This document shows positions 10,454 to 20,443 of a stretch of 64,000 bases of DNA, in pieces. The stretch is taken from the NCBI GenBank assembly GCA_021848465.1, contig JAJZUP010000007.1, positions 2,501-66,500 of the forward strand. The letters are read 5' to 3'. The notes beneath the pieces were generated by a model that was not told where the DNA came from, made no database searches, and saw nothing but the letters and a program-made list of their open reading frames with translations. Position 1 is the stretch's first letter. Each line of letters starts with the position of its first letter. The position numbers and the translations under genes are program-made. The DNA is from Pseudomonadota bacterium (GTDB lineage: Bacteria > Pseudomonadota > Gammaproteobacteria > Burkholderiales > Gallionellaceae).

Positions 10454-13159
10454 TTATTGAGCCGCAGGCCCGGACAGGAGCTTTTGCCAGAGTGCCAAGA
10501 CCGGCGTCGTATCGATGGTTTGCGGGGAAACGCGGCACGGCGACTGGTTGTTCAGTCGCATCTGGTGCTGCAAGCGGCGCAATTCGCGATAAATGTCGCG
10601 CACGGTTGCGCTGGCGTCCGCTGCGACCAGGCCGAGGCCGGAGGCGATCTCTAGCAGTGCAATGTTGCCGCGATTGGCGGTCAGCTCGGGGTGTGCATGC
10701 GCATGCGCGAGGATTAAAAATTGCACCATGAACTCGATATCCACCATGCCGCCGCTGTCGTGCTTGATGTCGAACAGGGCGGTGGGGTTGGGATGTCCGT
10801 CATGCATCTTCCGGCGCATCGCCACCACTTCGCCGCGCAGGACCTCGCTGTCGCGCGGCTGGCACAACACGTCAATGCGGATGCGTTCGAACTGCTGGCC
10901 GACCAGCGTGTCGCCGGCGCAATAACGTGCGCGGGTCAACGCCTGGTGTTCCCACACCCAGGCCTGGTGTTGCTGGTAATCGCGGAATGCACCGATATCG
11001 CTGACCAGCAGCCCGCTTGCGCCGTTCGGGCGCAAGCGCAAATCGGTTTCGTACAGGCGTCCTGCCGCAGTGTGGCTGCCCAGCACCGTGTTGATGCGCT
11101 GGGCCAGTCTGGCGTAATTTTCTGCGGCATCCGGGTGGGCGTCATCGAACAGGAAGATCAGGTCAAGGTCGGAGTCGTAACCGAGCTCCTTGCCGCCAAG
11201 CTTGCCGTAGGCAACGATGGCGAAGCGCGGCTCCGCGCAGTGTTTCTTGCGGGCATCCTGCCAGCACAGTTTCAACACATGGCGCAGGATCAGGTCGGCC
11301 AGGTCGCTGAGGTGATCACTCAGGATTTCGAGCGGCAACAGGCCTTGCAAGTCCATTGCGAGCAAGTGGAAGGTTTGTGCCTGCTTGAAATGGCGCAGGG
11401 CGTCCATCTGGCGTTCCAGGTCACCCTGGCGTTCCAGCAGTTGTGCGGCGAGCAGGGCGTCCAGCTGCTGCCAATCCGGTGCGTTGTATATCTCGCGTGC
11501 GGCCAGTAATTCGTCGAGCAGGCTAGGGTGCATGGACAGGTAGTCGCAGGCCCAGGCGCTGGCTGCCGCAAAGCCGGCCAGGCGCGCCAGCGCCAGCGGG
11601 TGCTCGGTCAGGAACGCCAGGTATGTGCTGCGCCGGCTGATGTGGTCGAGCAATTTCAGCAGGCGCGGCAAGGCCTGGTCGCGCATCGCCAGCGCGGCGC
11701 ATTGCTCGACCATCTGCGGCACGATCTTGTCGTAGCGGTTGCGGCTGATTTCCGGCAATTGCAGGTAGCGGCTCGACTGGCGTGTCTGCACGAGTTGTTC
11801 AGCCAGCGTGCGGGCATCGGCAAAGCCCTTTTCCGACAAGGACTGCGCGAGTCCTTCAAGCTCCAGGTGCTCGTGCCAGAACGGGCTGATGCCGAGCTCT
11901 TCCTGCTCGGTATTGAAAATGCGGTTGAACTGGCTGTTGACCAGGCTGCGGTGCACTTCCAGTGTTTCCTGCAATGCCGCGAAATCCTTGAATCCCATCC
12001 CGGCCGCCAGGATCTCACGGTTGTTCTCATCCTCGGGCACATCCTGGGTTTGCTGGTCGTCCAGGTATTGCAGGCGGTGCTCCAAGTTGCGCAGGAAAAT
12101 ATAGGCCGCGTCGAGGGCTTGCGCAGTTTCCTTATCCAGTTGTCCCTGCTCGGCGAGCAGGCGCAGGATGGCCTGGGTCGGGCGGATACGCAGCGCAGCA
12201 TTGCGCCCGCCGCGGATCAGCTGGAATACCTGGGCGATGAATTCGATTTCTCGGATTCCCCCGGGCCCCAGCTTGATATTGTTGTTGCGGTCGCGGCGGG
12301 CCACTTCCTGGCGGATTTGCGCATGCAGCTTGCGCATCGATTCGAATGCGCCGTAATCCAGGTATTTGCGGAAAACAAAAGGCTGGGCAATGGCCATCAG
12401 GCCTTCCGTGGCCGCCGCGTTAGCCGGGGCGATCACGCGCGCCTTGATCCAGGCGTAGCGTTCCCACTCGCGACCTTGCGTAACCAGGTATTCCTCCAGG
12501 GCGGCAAAGCTCATGACCAGTGGACCGCTGTCGCCATAAGGACGCAAGCGCATGTCTACGCGGAACACATAGCCGTGCGCGGTGGTTTCATTGATCAGGG
12601 CGATCAGCTTGCGGCCAACGCGGCTGAAGAATTCATGATTGCCCAGTGTGCGCGCACCGTTGGTTTCGCCGTCCTCGGGGTAGATGAAAATCAGGTCAAT
12701 ATCGGAAGAGACGTTCAATTCCCCGCCGCCGAGCTTGCCCATGCCGATCACGAGCAGTTGCTGGGGGAGGCCGGTTTCGTTGCCTATCGGCTCGCCATAT
12801 AGCTCGCCCAGGCTGCGCATTGCGCTTTCGAGTGCGCGCCGGGTGGCGATTTCTGCCAGAGCCGTCATGCAGTGCATGACCTCATCCAGGTCGGCCAGGC
12901 CGCCGAGGTCGCGCACAATCAGCTTCAGCATCACGCGCTTGCGCAGTGTGCGTAGCGCGGCGGAAAGTTCCTCTTCGCTGGTGGCTGGCATGCCGTCCAG
13001 CCAGGCGGCTATTTCATCTGCGTTGCAGGGAGTGGTGTAGTGGGGGCGCAGCCAATCGCGCAAACCCGGCTCAGCCTGCAACAAATGGTTCAGGTAGCGG
13101 CTGCAATGACCAGCATGCTGTAACAGGAATTCAAAATCTTGCTTGGCGACGATACTCAT
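10454..13159 (-). CDS. glnE: Bifunctional glutamine synthetase adenylyltransferase/deadenylylase
   Basis: GlnE adenylylates and deadenylylates glutamine synthetase in response to PII, tuning nitrogen assimilation. About 901 residues with two nucleotidyltransferase domains, each carrying its signature: GMGKLGGGELNVSSDIDLI in the N-terminal (deadenylylase) half and YGKLGGKELGYDSDLDLIF in the C-terminal half. The start at 13159 (MSIVAKQDFEFLLQH) is preferred over an ATG at 13291, whose extra 44 residues look non-conserved and would overlap the divergent yhdP start at 13267. First gene of the glnE-recJ-DUF4010 series. Confidence 0.95.
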   Translation of the reverse strand: MSIVAKQDFEFLLQHAGHCSRYLNHLLQAEPGLRDWLRPHYTTPCNADEIAAWLDGMPATSEEELSAALRTLRKRVMLKLIVRDLGGLADLDEVMHCMTALAEIATRRALESAMRSLGELYGEPIGNETGLPQQLLVIGMGKLGGGELNVSSDIDLIFIYPEDGETNGARTLGNHEFFSRVGRKLIALINETTAHGYVFRVDMRLRPYGDSGPLVMSFAALEEYLVTQGREWERYAWIKARVIAPANAAATEGLMAIAQPFVFRKYLDYGAFESMRKLHAQIRQEVARRDRNNNIKLGPGGIREIEFIAQVFQLIRGGRNAALRIRPTQAILRLLAEQGQLDKETAQALDAAYIFLRNLEHRLQYLDDQQTQDVPEDENNREILAAGMGFKDFAALQETLEVHRSLVNSQFNRIFNTEQEELGISPFWHEHLELEGLAQSLSEKGFADARTLAEQLVQTRQSSRYLQLPEISRNRYDKIVPQMVEQCAALAMRDQALPRLLKLLDHISRRSTYLAFLTEHPLALARLAGFAAASAWACDYLSMHPSLLDELLAAREIYNAPDWQQLDALLAAQLLERQGDLERQMDALRHFKQAQTFHLLAMDLQGLLPLEILSDHLSDLADLILRHVLKLCWQDARKKHCAEPRFAIVAYGKLGGKELGYDSDLDLIFLFDDAHPDAAENYARLAQRINTVLGSHTAAGRLYETDLRLRPNGASGLLVSDIGAFRDYQQHQAWVWEHQALTRARYCAGDTLVGQQFERIRIDVLCQPRDSEVLRGEVVAMRRKMHDGHPNPTALFDIKHDSGGMVDIEFMVQFLILAHAHAHPELTANRGNIALLEIASGLGLVAADASATVRDIYRELRRLQHQMRLNNQSPCRVSPQTIDTTPVLALWQKLLSGPAAQ

Positions 13160-13266
13160 GGCAGGTCTCTTCGAGGTAAAATGCCGGAAGTTAACCGGCG
13201 CATTATAAATCCCCCTATGTCCCCCTTCCGGAATATCTTCATGCATGCCCTGGGCCTGTCCGCCTG

Positions 13267-16200
13267 ATGCTGAAATTCCTGCATCGCTCATATGGCTGGC
13301 TGACGCGCATAGCGGTTGCGCTAGGGGTTTTGCTGATCATTGCAGCCGGGGTGGTGTCGCTTTCCTTGCGCTACTGGATATTGCCGGATATCGAACAATA
13401 CCATGACGATGTGACGCAGGCGGCCAGCCGGGCGATCGGCCTGCCGGTTACGATCGGGAAGATTGCCGGCGGCTGGCGCGGTCTGCGTCCCAGCCTGACT
13501 TTCAGTGATGTGCGCTTATACGATGCGAACGGCAACAACACCCTGATCCTGAAGCAGGTTGATAACGTGCTGTCGTGGATGACGGTGCTGACTGGCGAGT
13601 TGCGGCTGCATGCCCTGGAGATCGACGAACCGGATTTGCTGGTACGGCGCGACAAGCAGGGGCAGCTGCATATCGCCGGTTTGCAGGCCGGCGCGCAAGG
13701 CGGGGAGGGCAAGCTTTCCGACTGGTTGTTGCATCAGGCCCACATACGCATCCGCAATGGACATGTCGTCTGGCAGGACGAACTGTATGACCGACCTGCG
13801 CTGGTGTTGCAGCAAGTGCAGCTCCTGCTCGAGAACGGCTGGCGTCATCACCGCTTTGCGGTACGCATTTCGCCGCCGGACATGGCCTCATCCGCGCTGG
13901 ATGTTCGCGGCGACTTGGTGGGGAGCAGCTTTAACCGTTTGCAGGATTGGCACGGTGTGCTGTTTACCCAGATGGACTTTGTGGATACTTCATCATGGGC
14001 TTCCTGGGTGACGTTTCCTGAGGCATTCCGTCATGCACGCGGCGGCGTGCGCGCCTGGATCGGCATCAAGGACGGCAAGGTCGAGCGCATGACTGCGGAC
14101 ATGGACATGAGTGACGTGCAGGCACGGCTTGGCGAGGCGGTGCCTGCGCTCGACCTGGAGGAGTTGCATGGGCGTATCGGGGCGAGCCTGCTTGAACATG
14201 GTTTTGAGGTCGCTGCGCACAAACTGTCGTTGCAGATGCGCAACGGCTTCCGTTTGCCGCCCAGCAATTTCTCGTTGCGCTTGTCCGGCACGCAGGATAA
14301 CCCTTTCCAGTCAGGCATGGCGGAGACCGACTCGCTCGACCTCGCGGATATTGCGACGATGGCACAGTATGTCGCGATGAGCGATGCTTCGCGCCAGAAG
14401 CTGGTTGCACTGGCGCCCGCCGGCTATGTTACCGACATGCATGCAGACTGGGGGGCGGGCGCTGACAAGCGCATGCATTTCGGCATCAGGGCAAAATTTC
14501 ATGACATTGTGCTGCACAAGGTCGAACATTTCCCCGGCATCGAAAACCTGAGCGGACAGATCAGCGGCAGCGACAGCGATGGTTCCCTGTCACTGATTTC
14601 CTACGCCCTGAAGGTTGATGCGCCCGATTTGCTGCTCGGGCCGGTCGGGTTTGAAAAATTCGCGGTGCAGGCCGGGTGGCAGCGCAATGCGGGGGGCTGG
14701 GACATCAAGCTGAACGACTTGTCCATCGCCAACGAAGACCTGGCAGGAACCGCATATGGCAGCTTGCTCCTGCCGCAGCAGGGCACCCCGACTGTGGATT
14801 TGTCTGTAAATTTTACGCGCGCCTCGGTTGCTCATGCGGTGCGATACCTGCCCAAGGAGTTGCTCGGCGCTCCGACCATGGATTGGTTGCAAACCGGTTT
14901 GCAGGGAGGAGAGGCGTCCATGGCGTCGATTCGCTTGCGAGGGAACCTGGACGATTTCCCATTTCCGGAAAATCGCAAAGGCATTTTTCGCGTCGAGGTC
15001 AAGGCCAGGGATGCGGTGATCGACTTTGCCAAGGACTGGCCGCGCGTCGAGGATGCCAATGCTACGCTGCTGATCGAGGGAAACAAATTGCAGGTTGATT
15101 CGGACTCGGCCATGCTGGCAGGCGCGCGGGCGCAACGGGTCAATGTCGTGATCCCGGACCTCATGAGCGACGACCCGGTGCTCAGCATTCGCGGCGAGGC
15201 CAGCGGACCAACCAAATATGGCCTGAATTTCATCAAGCACAGCCCGGTGCGCGGTTATACCGATGGCTTTACCGATGACACGACGGCACGCGGCGACGGC
15301 CGCCTGGATTTGCAGCTCGATATTCCGTTGAGCGACAAGCCAACCAAGGTTGCCGGCAGTTACCATTTCGACGAGAACGACATCGACTTCGGCGGCGCTA
15401 TTCCGATTGCGCGCAAGGTAAGCGGAGACCTGCTGTTTACCGAGTCGCAGCTCAGTTCGCGGAATCTCAGTGCGCAGATACTGGGCGGGCCGGCGGCGAT
15501 TGCGATCAAGACCGATCCCGACGGCACCCTGAAAATCGGCTTGCAGGGCAAGGCGGATATGGCGGGCTGGCGCAAGGTGAATGGTCTTCCGGCTCTGCGC
15601 GCGCTGTCCGGCGCCGCAGCCTGGACCGGCGACGTCAGCGTCAAGGGCGACCAATTTGCCGTGACGGTGAACTCAACCTTGAAAGGGATTGGGGCCGCGC
15701 TTCCGGTGCCGTTTGCGAAGCACGCGGAAGATGAGGTGCCGGTCGGCTTCGAGCTGAGGAGCGCAACCCCGACGCAGGACATCATGTGGCTGCGCTACGG
15801 CAACCTGGCCAGCGCGCGCATGCTGCGCGCGCAGGACAAGAGCGGTTCGCGCAGCATCAAACGCGGGTACATCAGTTTCGGCCCGGCACGCCGCATGCCG
15901 GATCGCGACGGCATGTGGGTGGTGGGCGCGTTGCCGGAACTGTCGCTGGAAGGCTGGAATGCCTTGTGGCCGGACGGGGCAAGCGATGGCAATAGCGGCT
16001 TGCCATCGTTTGACGGGTTGGACATGAGTGTCCAGAAACTGGTCGGATACGGTAATGTCATCTCCGGGGTCAGCATCCATGCGCGTAACCATGACGGCGT
16101 CATGAATGCGCAATTGAATTCGCCCAGCCTGCGCGGAGAACTGAACTGGTTTCCGCAAGGCAATGGCAAATTGGTGCTGCGCCTGAAGAGCATGGTTACC

Positions 16201-17094
16201 GCCAAGCTGGATGCGCCGGCCGAGACGACGAAGCCCGCCTCACCGCCCGCCAGTACCCAGCCCAAGAGTGGCAAGCCAGTCTCAATCCCGGTTATCGATG
16301 TTGTGGTCGAGCACCTGGTCTATCGCGGCAAGACCATCGGGCGGCTGGAACTGAATGCAAGCCAGCACGACAAGGATGTGCTGCTCGATCATTTCAAATT
16401 GGCCAATGCGGACGGCATGGTCGAAGCCAGCGGGAAATGGGGCACGTTGCCGGCCCAGACGCATCTTGCGATCAAGCTGACGCTGAACGATGCGGGTAAT
16501 GTGCTGGCACAAGCAGGCTACCCGAGCAGTATCAAGAGTGGCAGCGGCACGCTGGATTGCGACCTGGTGTGGCCGGGTGCACCGAGCGACCTGGCCTGGT
16601 CGAGGACGGACGGGCACCTGGATGTGAAACTGGAGAAGGGGCGCTTCCTCAAGCTGGACCCCGGGGCCGGCAAGTTGCTGAGCGTCTTGAGCCTGCAGGC
16701 TTTGCCGAAACGCATTACGCTCGATTTCAACGATGTGTTCAGCCAAGGCTTTGAATTCGACAACATCGACGGCGTCGCGCAGGTCAAGCAGGGGATCATG
16801 ACGACCAGCGATTTCAAGATCAAGGGCTCCGCGGCGGCGGTCAACCTGTCCGGGCAGGTTGACCTGCCCCACGAAACGCAAAACCTGCAGGTCAAGGTGA
16901 TGCCGACGATAGGCGACAGCGTCTCGCTGCTGGCATTTGCCGCCGGGCCTGCAGTCGGGGCCGGAGTTTTCCTTGCCAATAAATTGTTGCGCGATCCGCT
17001 CGATAAGTTGGTGGCGTTTGAATACAATGTCACCGGAAGCTGGGCTGATCCCAAGGTAGAAAAAGTCGGGCAGTCCGCTGTGCCCGCCAAGTAA
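13267..17094 (+). CDS. yhdP: YhdP family AsmA-like envelope protein (DUF3971)
   Basis: 1275 residues, the usual size of the TIGR02099/YhdP family. An N-terminal signal anchor (about residues 12-35, VALGVLLIIAAGVVSLSL) is followed by a very long periplasmic beta-rich bridge region. The AsmA-like C-terminal domain includes GTLDCDLVWPGAPSDLAW and FEFDNIDGVAQVKQGIMTT. Relatives (YhdP, TamB, YdbH) move phospholipids between the inner and outer membranes. It lies divergent from glnE, 107 bases apart, and upstream of the nitrilase and tldD, an order common in beta- and gammaproteobacteria. Confidence 0.92.
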   Translation: MLKFLHRSYGWLTRIAVALGVLLIIAAGVVSLSLRYWILPDIEQYHDDVTQAASRAIGLPVTIGKIAGGWRGLRPSLTFSDVRLYDANGNNTLILKQVDNVLSWMTVLTGELRLHALEIDEPDLLVRRDKQGQLHIAGLQAGAQGGEGKLSDWLLHQAHIRIRNGHVVWQDELYDRPALVLQQVQLLLENGWRHHRFAVRISPPDMASSALDVRGDLVGSSFNRLQDWHGVLFTQMDFVDTSSWASWVTFPEAFRHARGGVRAWIGIKDGKVERMTADMDMSDVQARLGEAVPALDLEELHGRIGASLLEHGFEVAAHKLSLQMRNGFRLPPSNFSLRLSGTQDNPFQSGMAETDSLDLADIATMAQYVAMSDASRQKLVALAPAGYVTDMHADWGAGADKRMHFGIRAKFHDIVLHKVEHFPGIENLSGQISGSDSDGSLSLISYALKVDAPDLLLGPVGFEKFAVQAGWQRNAGGWDIKLNDLSIANEDLAGTAYGSLLLPQQGTPTVDLSVNFTRASVAHAVRYLPKELLGAPTMDWLQTGLQGGEASMASIRLRGNLDDFPFPENRKGIFRVEVKARDAVIDFAKDWPRVEDANATLLIEGNKLQVDSDSAMLAGARAQRVNVVIPDLMSDDPVLSIRGEASGPTKYGLNFIKHSPVRGYTDGFTDDTTARGDGRLDLQLDIPLSDKPTKVAGSYHFDENDIDFGGAIPIARKVSGDLLFTESQLSSRNLSAQILGGPAAIAIKTDPDGTLKIGLQGKADMAGWRKVNGLPALRALSGAAAWTGDVSVKGDQFAVTVNSTLKGIGAALPVPFAKHAEDEVPVGFELRSATPTQDIMWLRYGNLASARMLRAQDKSGSRSIKRGYISFGPARRMPDRDGMWVVGALPELSLEGWNALWPDGASDGNSGLPSFDGLDMSVQKLVGYGNVISGVSIHARNHDGVMNAQLNSPSLRGELNWFPQGNGKLVLRLKSMVTAKLDAPAETTKPASPPASTQPKSGKPVSIPVIDVVVEHLVYRGKTIGRLELNASQHDKDVLLDHFKLANADGMVEASGKWGTLPAQTHLAIKLTLNDAGNVLAQAGYPSSIKSGSGTLDCDLVWPGAPSDLAWSRTDGHLDVKLEKGRFLKLDPGAGKLLSVLSLQALPKRITLDFNDVFSQGFEFDNIDGVAQVKQGIMTTSDFKIKGSAAAVNLSGQVDLPHETQNLQVKVMPTIGDSVSLLAFAAGPAVGAGVFLANKLLRDPLDKLVAFEYNVTGSWADPKVEKVGQSAVPAK

Positions 17095-17139
17095 ACTCTA
17101 ATCAAGTAAACGCTAATCAGGAAGCAGGAATTCGCAGAT

Positions 17140-18015
17140 ATGCCGTCCCCCAATTCAACCCAGTCACGTATTGCCGCACAGAAAAACGCCTTTAAGGTCG
17201 CCGCCATCCAGATGGCTTCCGGGCCGAATGTGGCCGGCAACCTGAAAGAGGCCGCCCGGCTTATCGAGCGTGCGGTACAAGACGGCGCCAAGCTGGTGGT
17301 GCTGCCGGAGTTTTTTGCCATCATGGGCATGCAGGAAACCGACAAGATCGGCGTGCGCGAGCAGGCGGGCAGCGGGCCGATCCAGGACTTCCTCAGCGAA
17401 ACCGCGCGCCGCAACAAGATCTGGCTGGTGGGCGGCTCCATTCCGTTACAGGCCAGCGCACCGGGCAAGGTGCGCAATGCATGCCTGGTGTACAACGAGC
17501 TGGGCGAGCAGGTGGCGCGCTATGACAAGATTCACCTGTTCAACCTTGAACTCGGCAATGAAAAATACCAGGAGGCGGCTACGATCGAAGCCGGCAACCA
17601 GGTGGTGGTGGTGGACAGTCCGTTCGGACGCATTGGCCTCGCAATCTGTTACGACCTGCGTTTCCCCGAGCTGTTCCGCTCCATGAAGGACGTCAACATC
17701 ATTGTCCTTCCTGCGGCCTTTACCGCAACCACCGGCAAGGTGCACTGGGAGTTCCTGGTGCGCGCACGCGCGATCGAAAACCTCTGCTACTTCGTTGCAG
17801 CTGCCCAGGGCGGTTATCACGTGAACGGGCGCGAGACGCACGGACACAGCATGATCGTCGATCCGTGGGGGCGTGTGCTGGACGAACTGACGCGCGGCTC
17901 CGGGGTGGTGATTGCCGAGGTCAACCCGAGTTACCAGGCCAGCCTGCGCGCCAGCTTGCCGGCCTTGTCGCACCGCATCCTTTCCTGTCATCCGCACGAG
18001 CAGGTTACCCAATGA
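17140..18015 (+). CDS. Carbon-nitrogen hydrolase (nitrilase superfamily amidase)
   Basis: 291 residues. The catalytic triad of the superfamily is visible: Glu57 (VVLPEFF), Lys130 (RYDKIHLF) and Cys170 ([10 protein letters not shown]). The sequence resembles the Nit branch (deaminated glutathione amidase or omega-amidase), which clears the deaminated side product of glutathione; the exact substrate is inferred only. The stop overlaps the tldD start (ATGA), so the two are translationally coupled. Confidence 0.9.
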   Translation: MPSPNSTQSRIAAQKNAFKVAAIQMASGPNVAGNLKEAARLIERAVQDGAKLVVLPEFFAIMGMQETDKIGVREQAGSGPIQDFLSETARRNKIWLVGGSIPLQASAPGKVRNACLVYNELGEQVARYDKIHLFNLELGNEKYQEAATIEAGNQVVVVDSPFGRIGLAICYDLRFPELFRSMKDVNIIVLPAAFTATTGKVHWEFLVRARAIENLCYFVAAAQGGYHVNGRETHGHSMIVDPWGRVLDELTRGSGVVIAEVNPSYQASLRASLPALSHRILSCHPHEQVTQ

Positions 18016-19451
18016 GCAGTGCACCGATCGAATTGGCACAGCGCACGCTGCTGACCGCACACGCATTGAGCCCCCATGACCTGGAGCGCATCTTCGGCAC
18101 GATGGCGGCGCATCGCATCGACTACGCCGATCTGTATTTCCAGTACGGGCGCGCAGAGAGCTGGTCGCTTGAAGAGGGTATCGTCAAATCCGGCAGTTTC
18201 AGCATCGACCAGGGCGTGGGGGTGCGCGCGGTAAGCGGCGACAAAACCGCGTTTGCCTATTCCGATGAAATCAGTCTTCCCGCGCTGGAAGACGCCGCCA
18301 CCGCGACGCGCGCCATTGCGCGGCAGGGCGGGAAGCAGCGCGCCCCGCTGCTGAAAGGCGGCAAGCGCCATGATTTGTACCTGCCGCACGACCCGATCGC
18401 TTCGCTGGATGCTGCCAGCAAGGTTGCGTTGCTGGAGCGCTTGGAGCGTTATGCGCGCGCGCAGGATCCGCGCGTGACCCAGGTCATGGCCGGCCTCGTT
18501 GGAGAGTATGAAGTGGTGCTGGTGGCGCGCAGCGATGGCGTGCTGAATGCCGATATCCGGCCGCTGGTGCGCTTGTCGCTGCAAGTGATCGTCGAGAGCA
18601 ACGGGCGGCGCGAACAGGGCGCGGCTGGTGGCGGCGGACGTTTCGATTACGCGTATTTCAGCGATGAGGTGCTGCAGCGCTATGCCCGCGAGGCGGTGCA
18701 CCAGGCTACGGTTGCACTGGATGCCCGTCCCGCGCCGGCTGGAAGCATGACCGTGGTGCTGGGTTCCGGCTGGCCCGGCATCTTGCTGCATGAAGCGGTC
18801 GGGCATGGCCTGGAAGGCGATTTCAACCGCAAGGGCAGTTCCGCATTCTCCGGCCGTGTCGGCGAGCGTGTTGCCGCCAAGGGGGTGACCGTGGTGGACG
18901 ACGGCACCATCCAGGGACGGCGCGGCTCGCTCAACATGGACGACGAAGGAAATCCGACCCAGCGGACCGTGCTGATCGAGGACGGCATCCTGCGCGGCTA
19001 TCTGCAGGACACCATGAATGCGCGGCTGATGAAAGTGCCGGTCACGGGCAATGCGCGGCGCGAATCGTTTGCACACCTGCCGATCCCGCGCATGACCAAC
19101 ACCATGATGCTGAACGGCGACAAGACGCCGCAGGAAATCATCGCATCGGTCAAGCATGGACTGTATGCCGCCAACTTCGGCGGCGGGCAGGTGGACATCA
19201 CCAGCGGCAAGTTCGTGTTCTCGACGACCGAAGCCTACATGATCGAGGACGGCAAGATCACCTATCCGGTCAAGGGCGCAACGCTGATCGGCAACGGCCC
19301 CGAAGCATTGACGCACGTCACCATGATCGGCAACGATCTCGCGCTCGACCCCGGCGTCGGCACCTGCGGCAAGGAAGGGCAGAGCGTGCCGGTAGGCGTG
19401 GGCCAGCCCACGGTGCGCATCGAAGGCCTTGTAGTAGGCGGAACCGCGTAA
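18012..19451 (+). CDS. tldD: Metalloprotease TldD
   Basis: 479 residues. TldD pairs with TldE (PmbA), which is not in this window, to form a zinc protease that degrades unfolded peptides and matures microcin or CcdA-type substrates. The metal-binding HExxxH motif is seen as [20 protein letters not shown] (about residue 260). The C terminus has the [20 protein letters not shown] stretch typical of TldD. The start at 18012 (MSSAPIEL) overlaps the upstream amidase stop by 4 bases. Confidence 0.95.
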   Translation: MSSAPIELAQRTLLTAHALSPHDLERIFGTMAAHRIDYADLYFQYGRAESWSLEEGIVKSGSFSIDQGVGVRAVSGDKTAFAYSDEISLPALEDAATATRAIARQGGKQRAPLLKGGKRHDLYLPHDPIASLDAASKVALLERLERYARAQDPRVTQVMAGLVGEYEVVLVARSDGVLNADIRPLVRLSLQVIVESNGRREQGAAGGGGRFDYAYFSDEVLQRYAREAVHQATVALDARPAPAGSMTVVLGSGWPGILLHEAVGHGLEGDFNRKGSSAFSGRVGERVAAKGVTVVDDGTIQGRRGSLNMDDEGNPTQRTVLIEDGILRGYLQDTMNARLMKVPVTGNARRESFAHLPIPRMTNTMMLNGDKTPQEIIASVKHGLYAANFGGGQVDITSGKFVFSTTEAYMIEDGKITYPVKGATLIGNGPEALTHVTMIGNDLALDPGVGTCGKEGQSVPVGVGQPTVRIEGLVVGGTA

Positions 19452-19516
19452 TACCAATGCCGGCGGCAGGGGCGCACGGCGCAAGCCCCGCCCCGCTACG
19501 GTATAATCCACACGTT

Positions 19517-20443
19517 ATGCAGATACTCCGCGGACTTTCTTCCCCAGACCAGCTACCCGTTGCATTGACCGTCGGCAATTTCGACGGTGTGCATGTGGGG
19601 CATCGGGCGTTGCTGGAGCGCTTACAGCATGCCGCGCAAGCGCGCGGGTTGCAGACGGCGGCGATCGTGTTCGAGCCGCATCCGCGCGAGTTCCTGACGC
19701 CGGCGCAGGCACCGACGCGGCTGACCAGCCTGCGCGAAAAACTGGAGCGCTTCGAGGCGCTCGGTTTGCAGCGGGTGCATGTGTGCCGTTTCGATGAAAA
19801 ATTGGCGCGCACCCCGGCGGCGGATTTTATTGACGCGCTATACCGGAAGCTGATGGCAAAGCACGTGCTGATCGGCGACGATTTCCGTTTTGGCAATGCG
19901 CGCGGCGGCGATTTCGCATTGATGGAGAAAATGGGTGCGCAGCACGGGGTTTCAGTCGAGGCGATGGGCAGCGTGCTGCTGGACGGGGTGCGGGTGTCCA
20001 GCACGGCGGTGCGTCTGGCGCTGGGCGAAGGCAATTTGCGTTTGGCGCAGCATTATCTGGGGCGTCCTTACAGCATCAGCGGTCACGTCGAACATGGCGG
20101 CAAGGTGGGGCGCAAGCTGGGTTTCCCGACCGCCAACATTCAATTGAAGCATAATCGCCCGCCGTTGACCGGGATCTTCGTCGTACGGGCGCGCATCGAC
20201 GGCGCCGAGGTGGTGCAGGGCGTGGCGAGCCTCGGTGTGCGGCCGACCATCGAGGCGAACGGCAAGCCGGTGCTGGAAGTGCACTTGTTCGATTTCGACC
20301 GGCAAATCTACGGCAAGCACCTGCATGTGGATTTCCTGCACAAGTTGCGTGATGAAATGAAGTTTGACGGTTTGGAAAATTTAACGAAACAGATTGCACT
20401 CGATGTCGAGAATGCAAGGAAATGGTTTATTGAACATGAGTGA
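19517..20443 (+). CDS. ribF: Bifunctional riboflavin kinase / FAD synthetase
   Basis: 308 residues. It converts riboflavin to FMN and FAD. The N-terminal adenylyltransferase domain has [15 protein letters not shown] (about residues 16-30) and [16 protein letters not shown]; the C-terminal flavokinase domain has [21 protein letters not shown] and FPTANIQL. The start MQILRGLSS at 19517 is typical of the family; the longer frame upstream adds unrelated residues. A TATAAT lies at 19502-19507, very close to the start. The gene overlaps ileS by 8 bases, as in the conserved ribF-ileS-lspA-ispH cluster. Confidence 0.96.
   Translation: MQILRGLSSPDQLPVALTVGNFDGVHVGHRALLERLQHAAQARGLQTAAIVFEPHPREFLTPAQAPTRLTSLREKLERFEALGLQRVHVCRFDEKLARTPAADFIDALYRKLMAKHVLIGDDFRFGNARGGDFALMEKMGAQHGVSVEAMGSVLLDGVRVSSTAVRLALGEGNLRLAQHYLGRPYSISGHVEHGGKVGRKLGFPTANIQLKHNRPPLTGIFVVRARIDGAEVVQGVASLGVRPTIEANGKPVLEVHLFDFDRQIYGKHLHVDFLHKLRDEMKFDGLENLTKQIALDVENARKWFIEHE

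Noticed and set aside
17988..19511. 507-residue open frame opposite tldD
   Set aside because: No motifs, low-complexity His/Arg/Ala content, and tldD on the plus strand is unmistakable.
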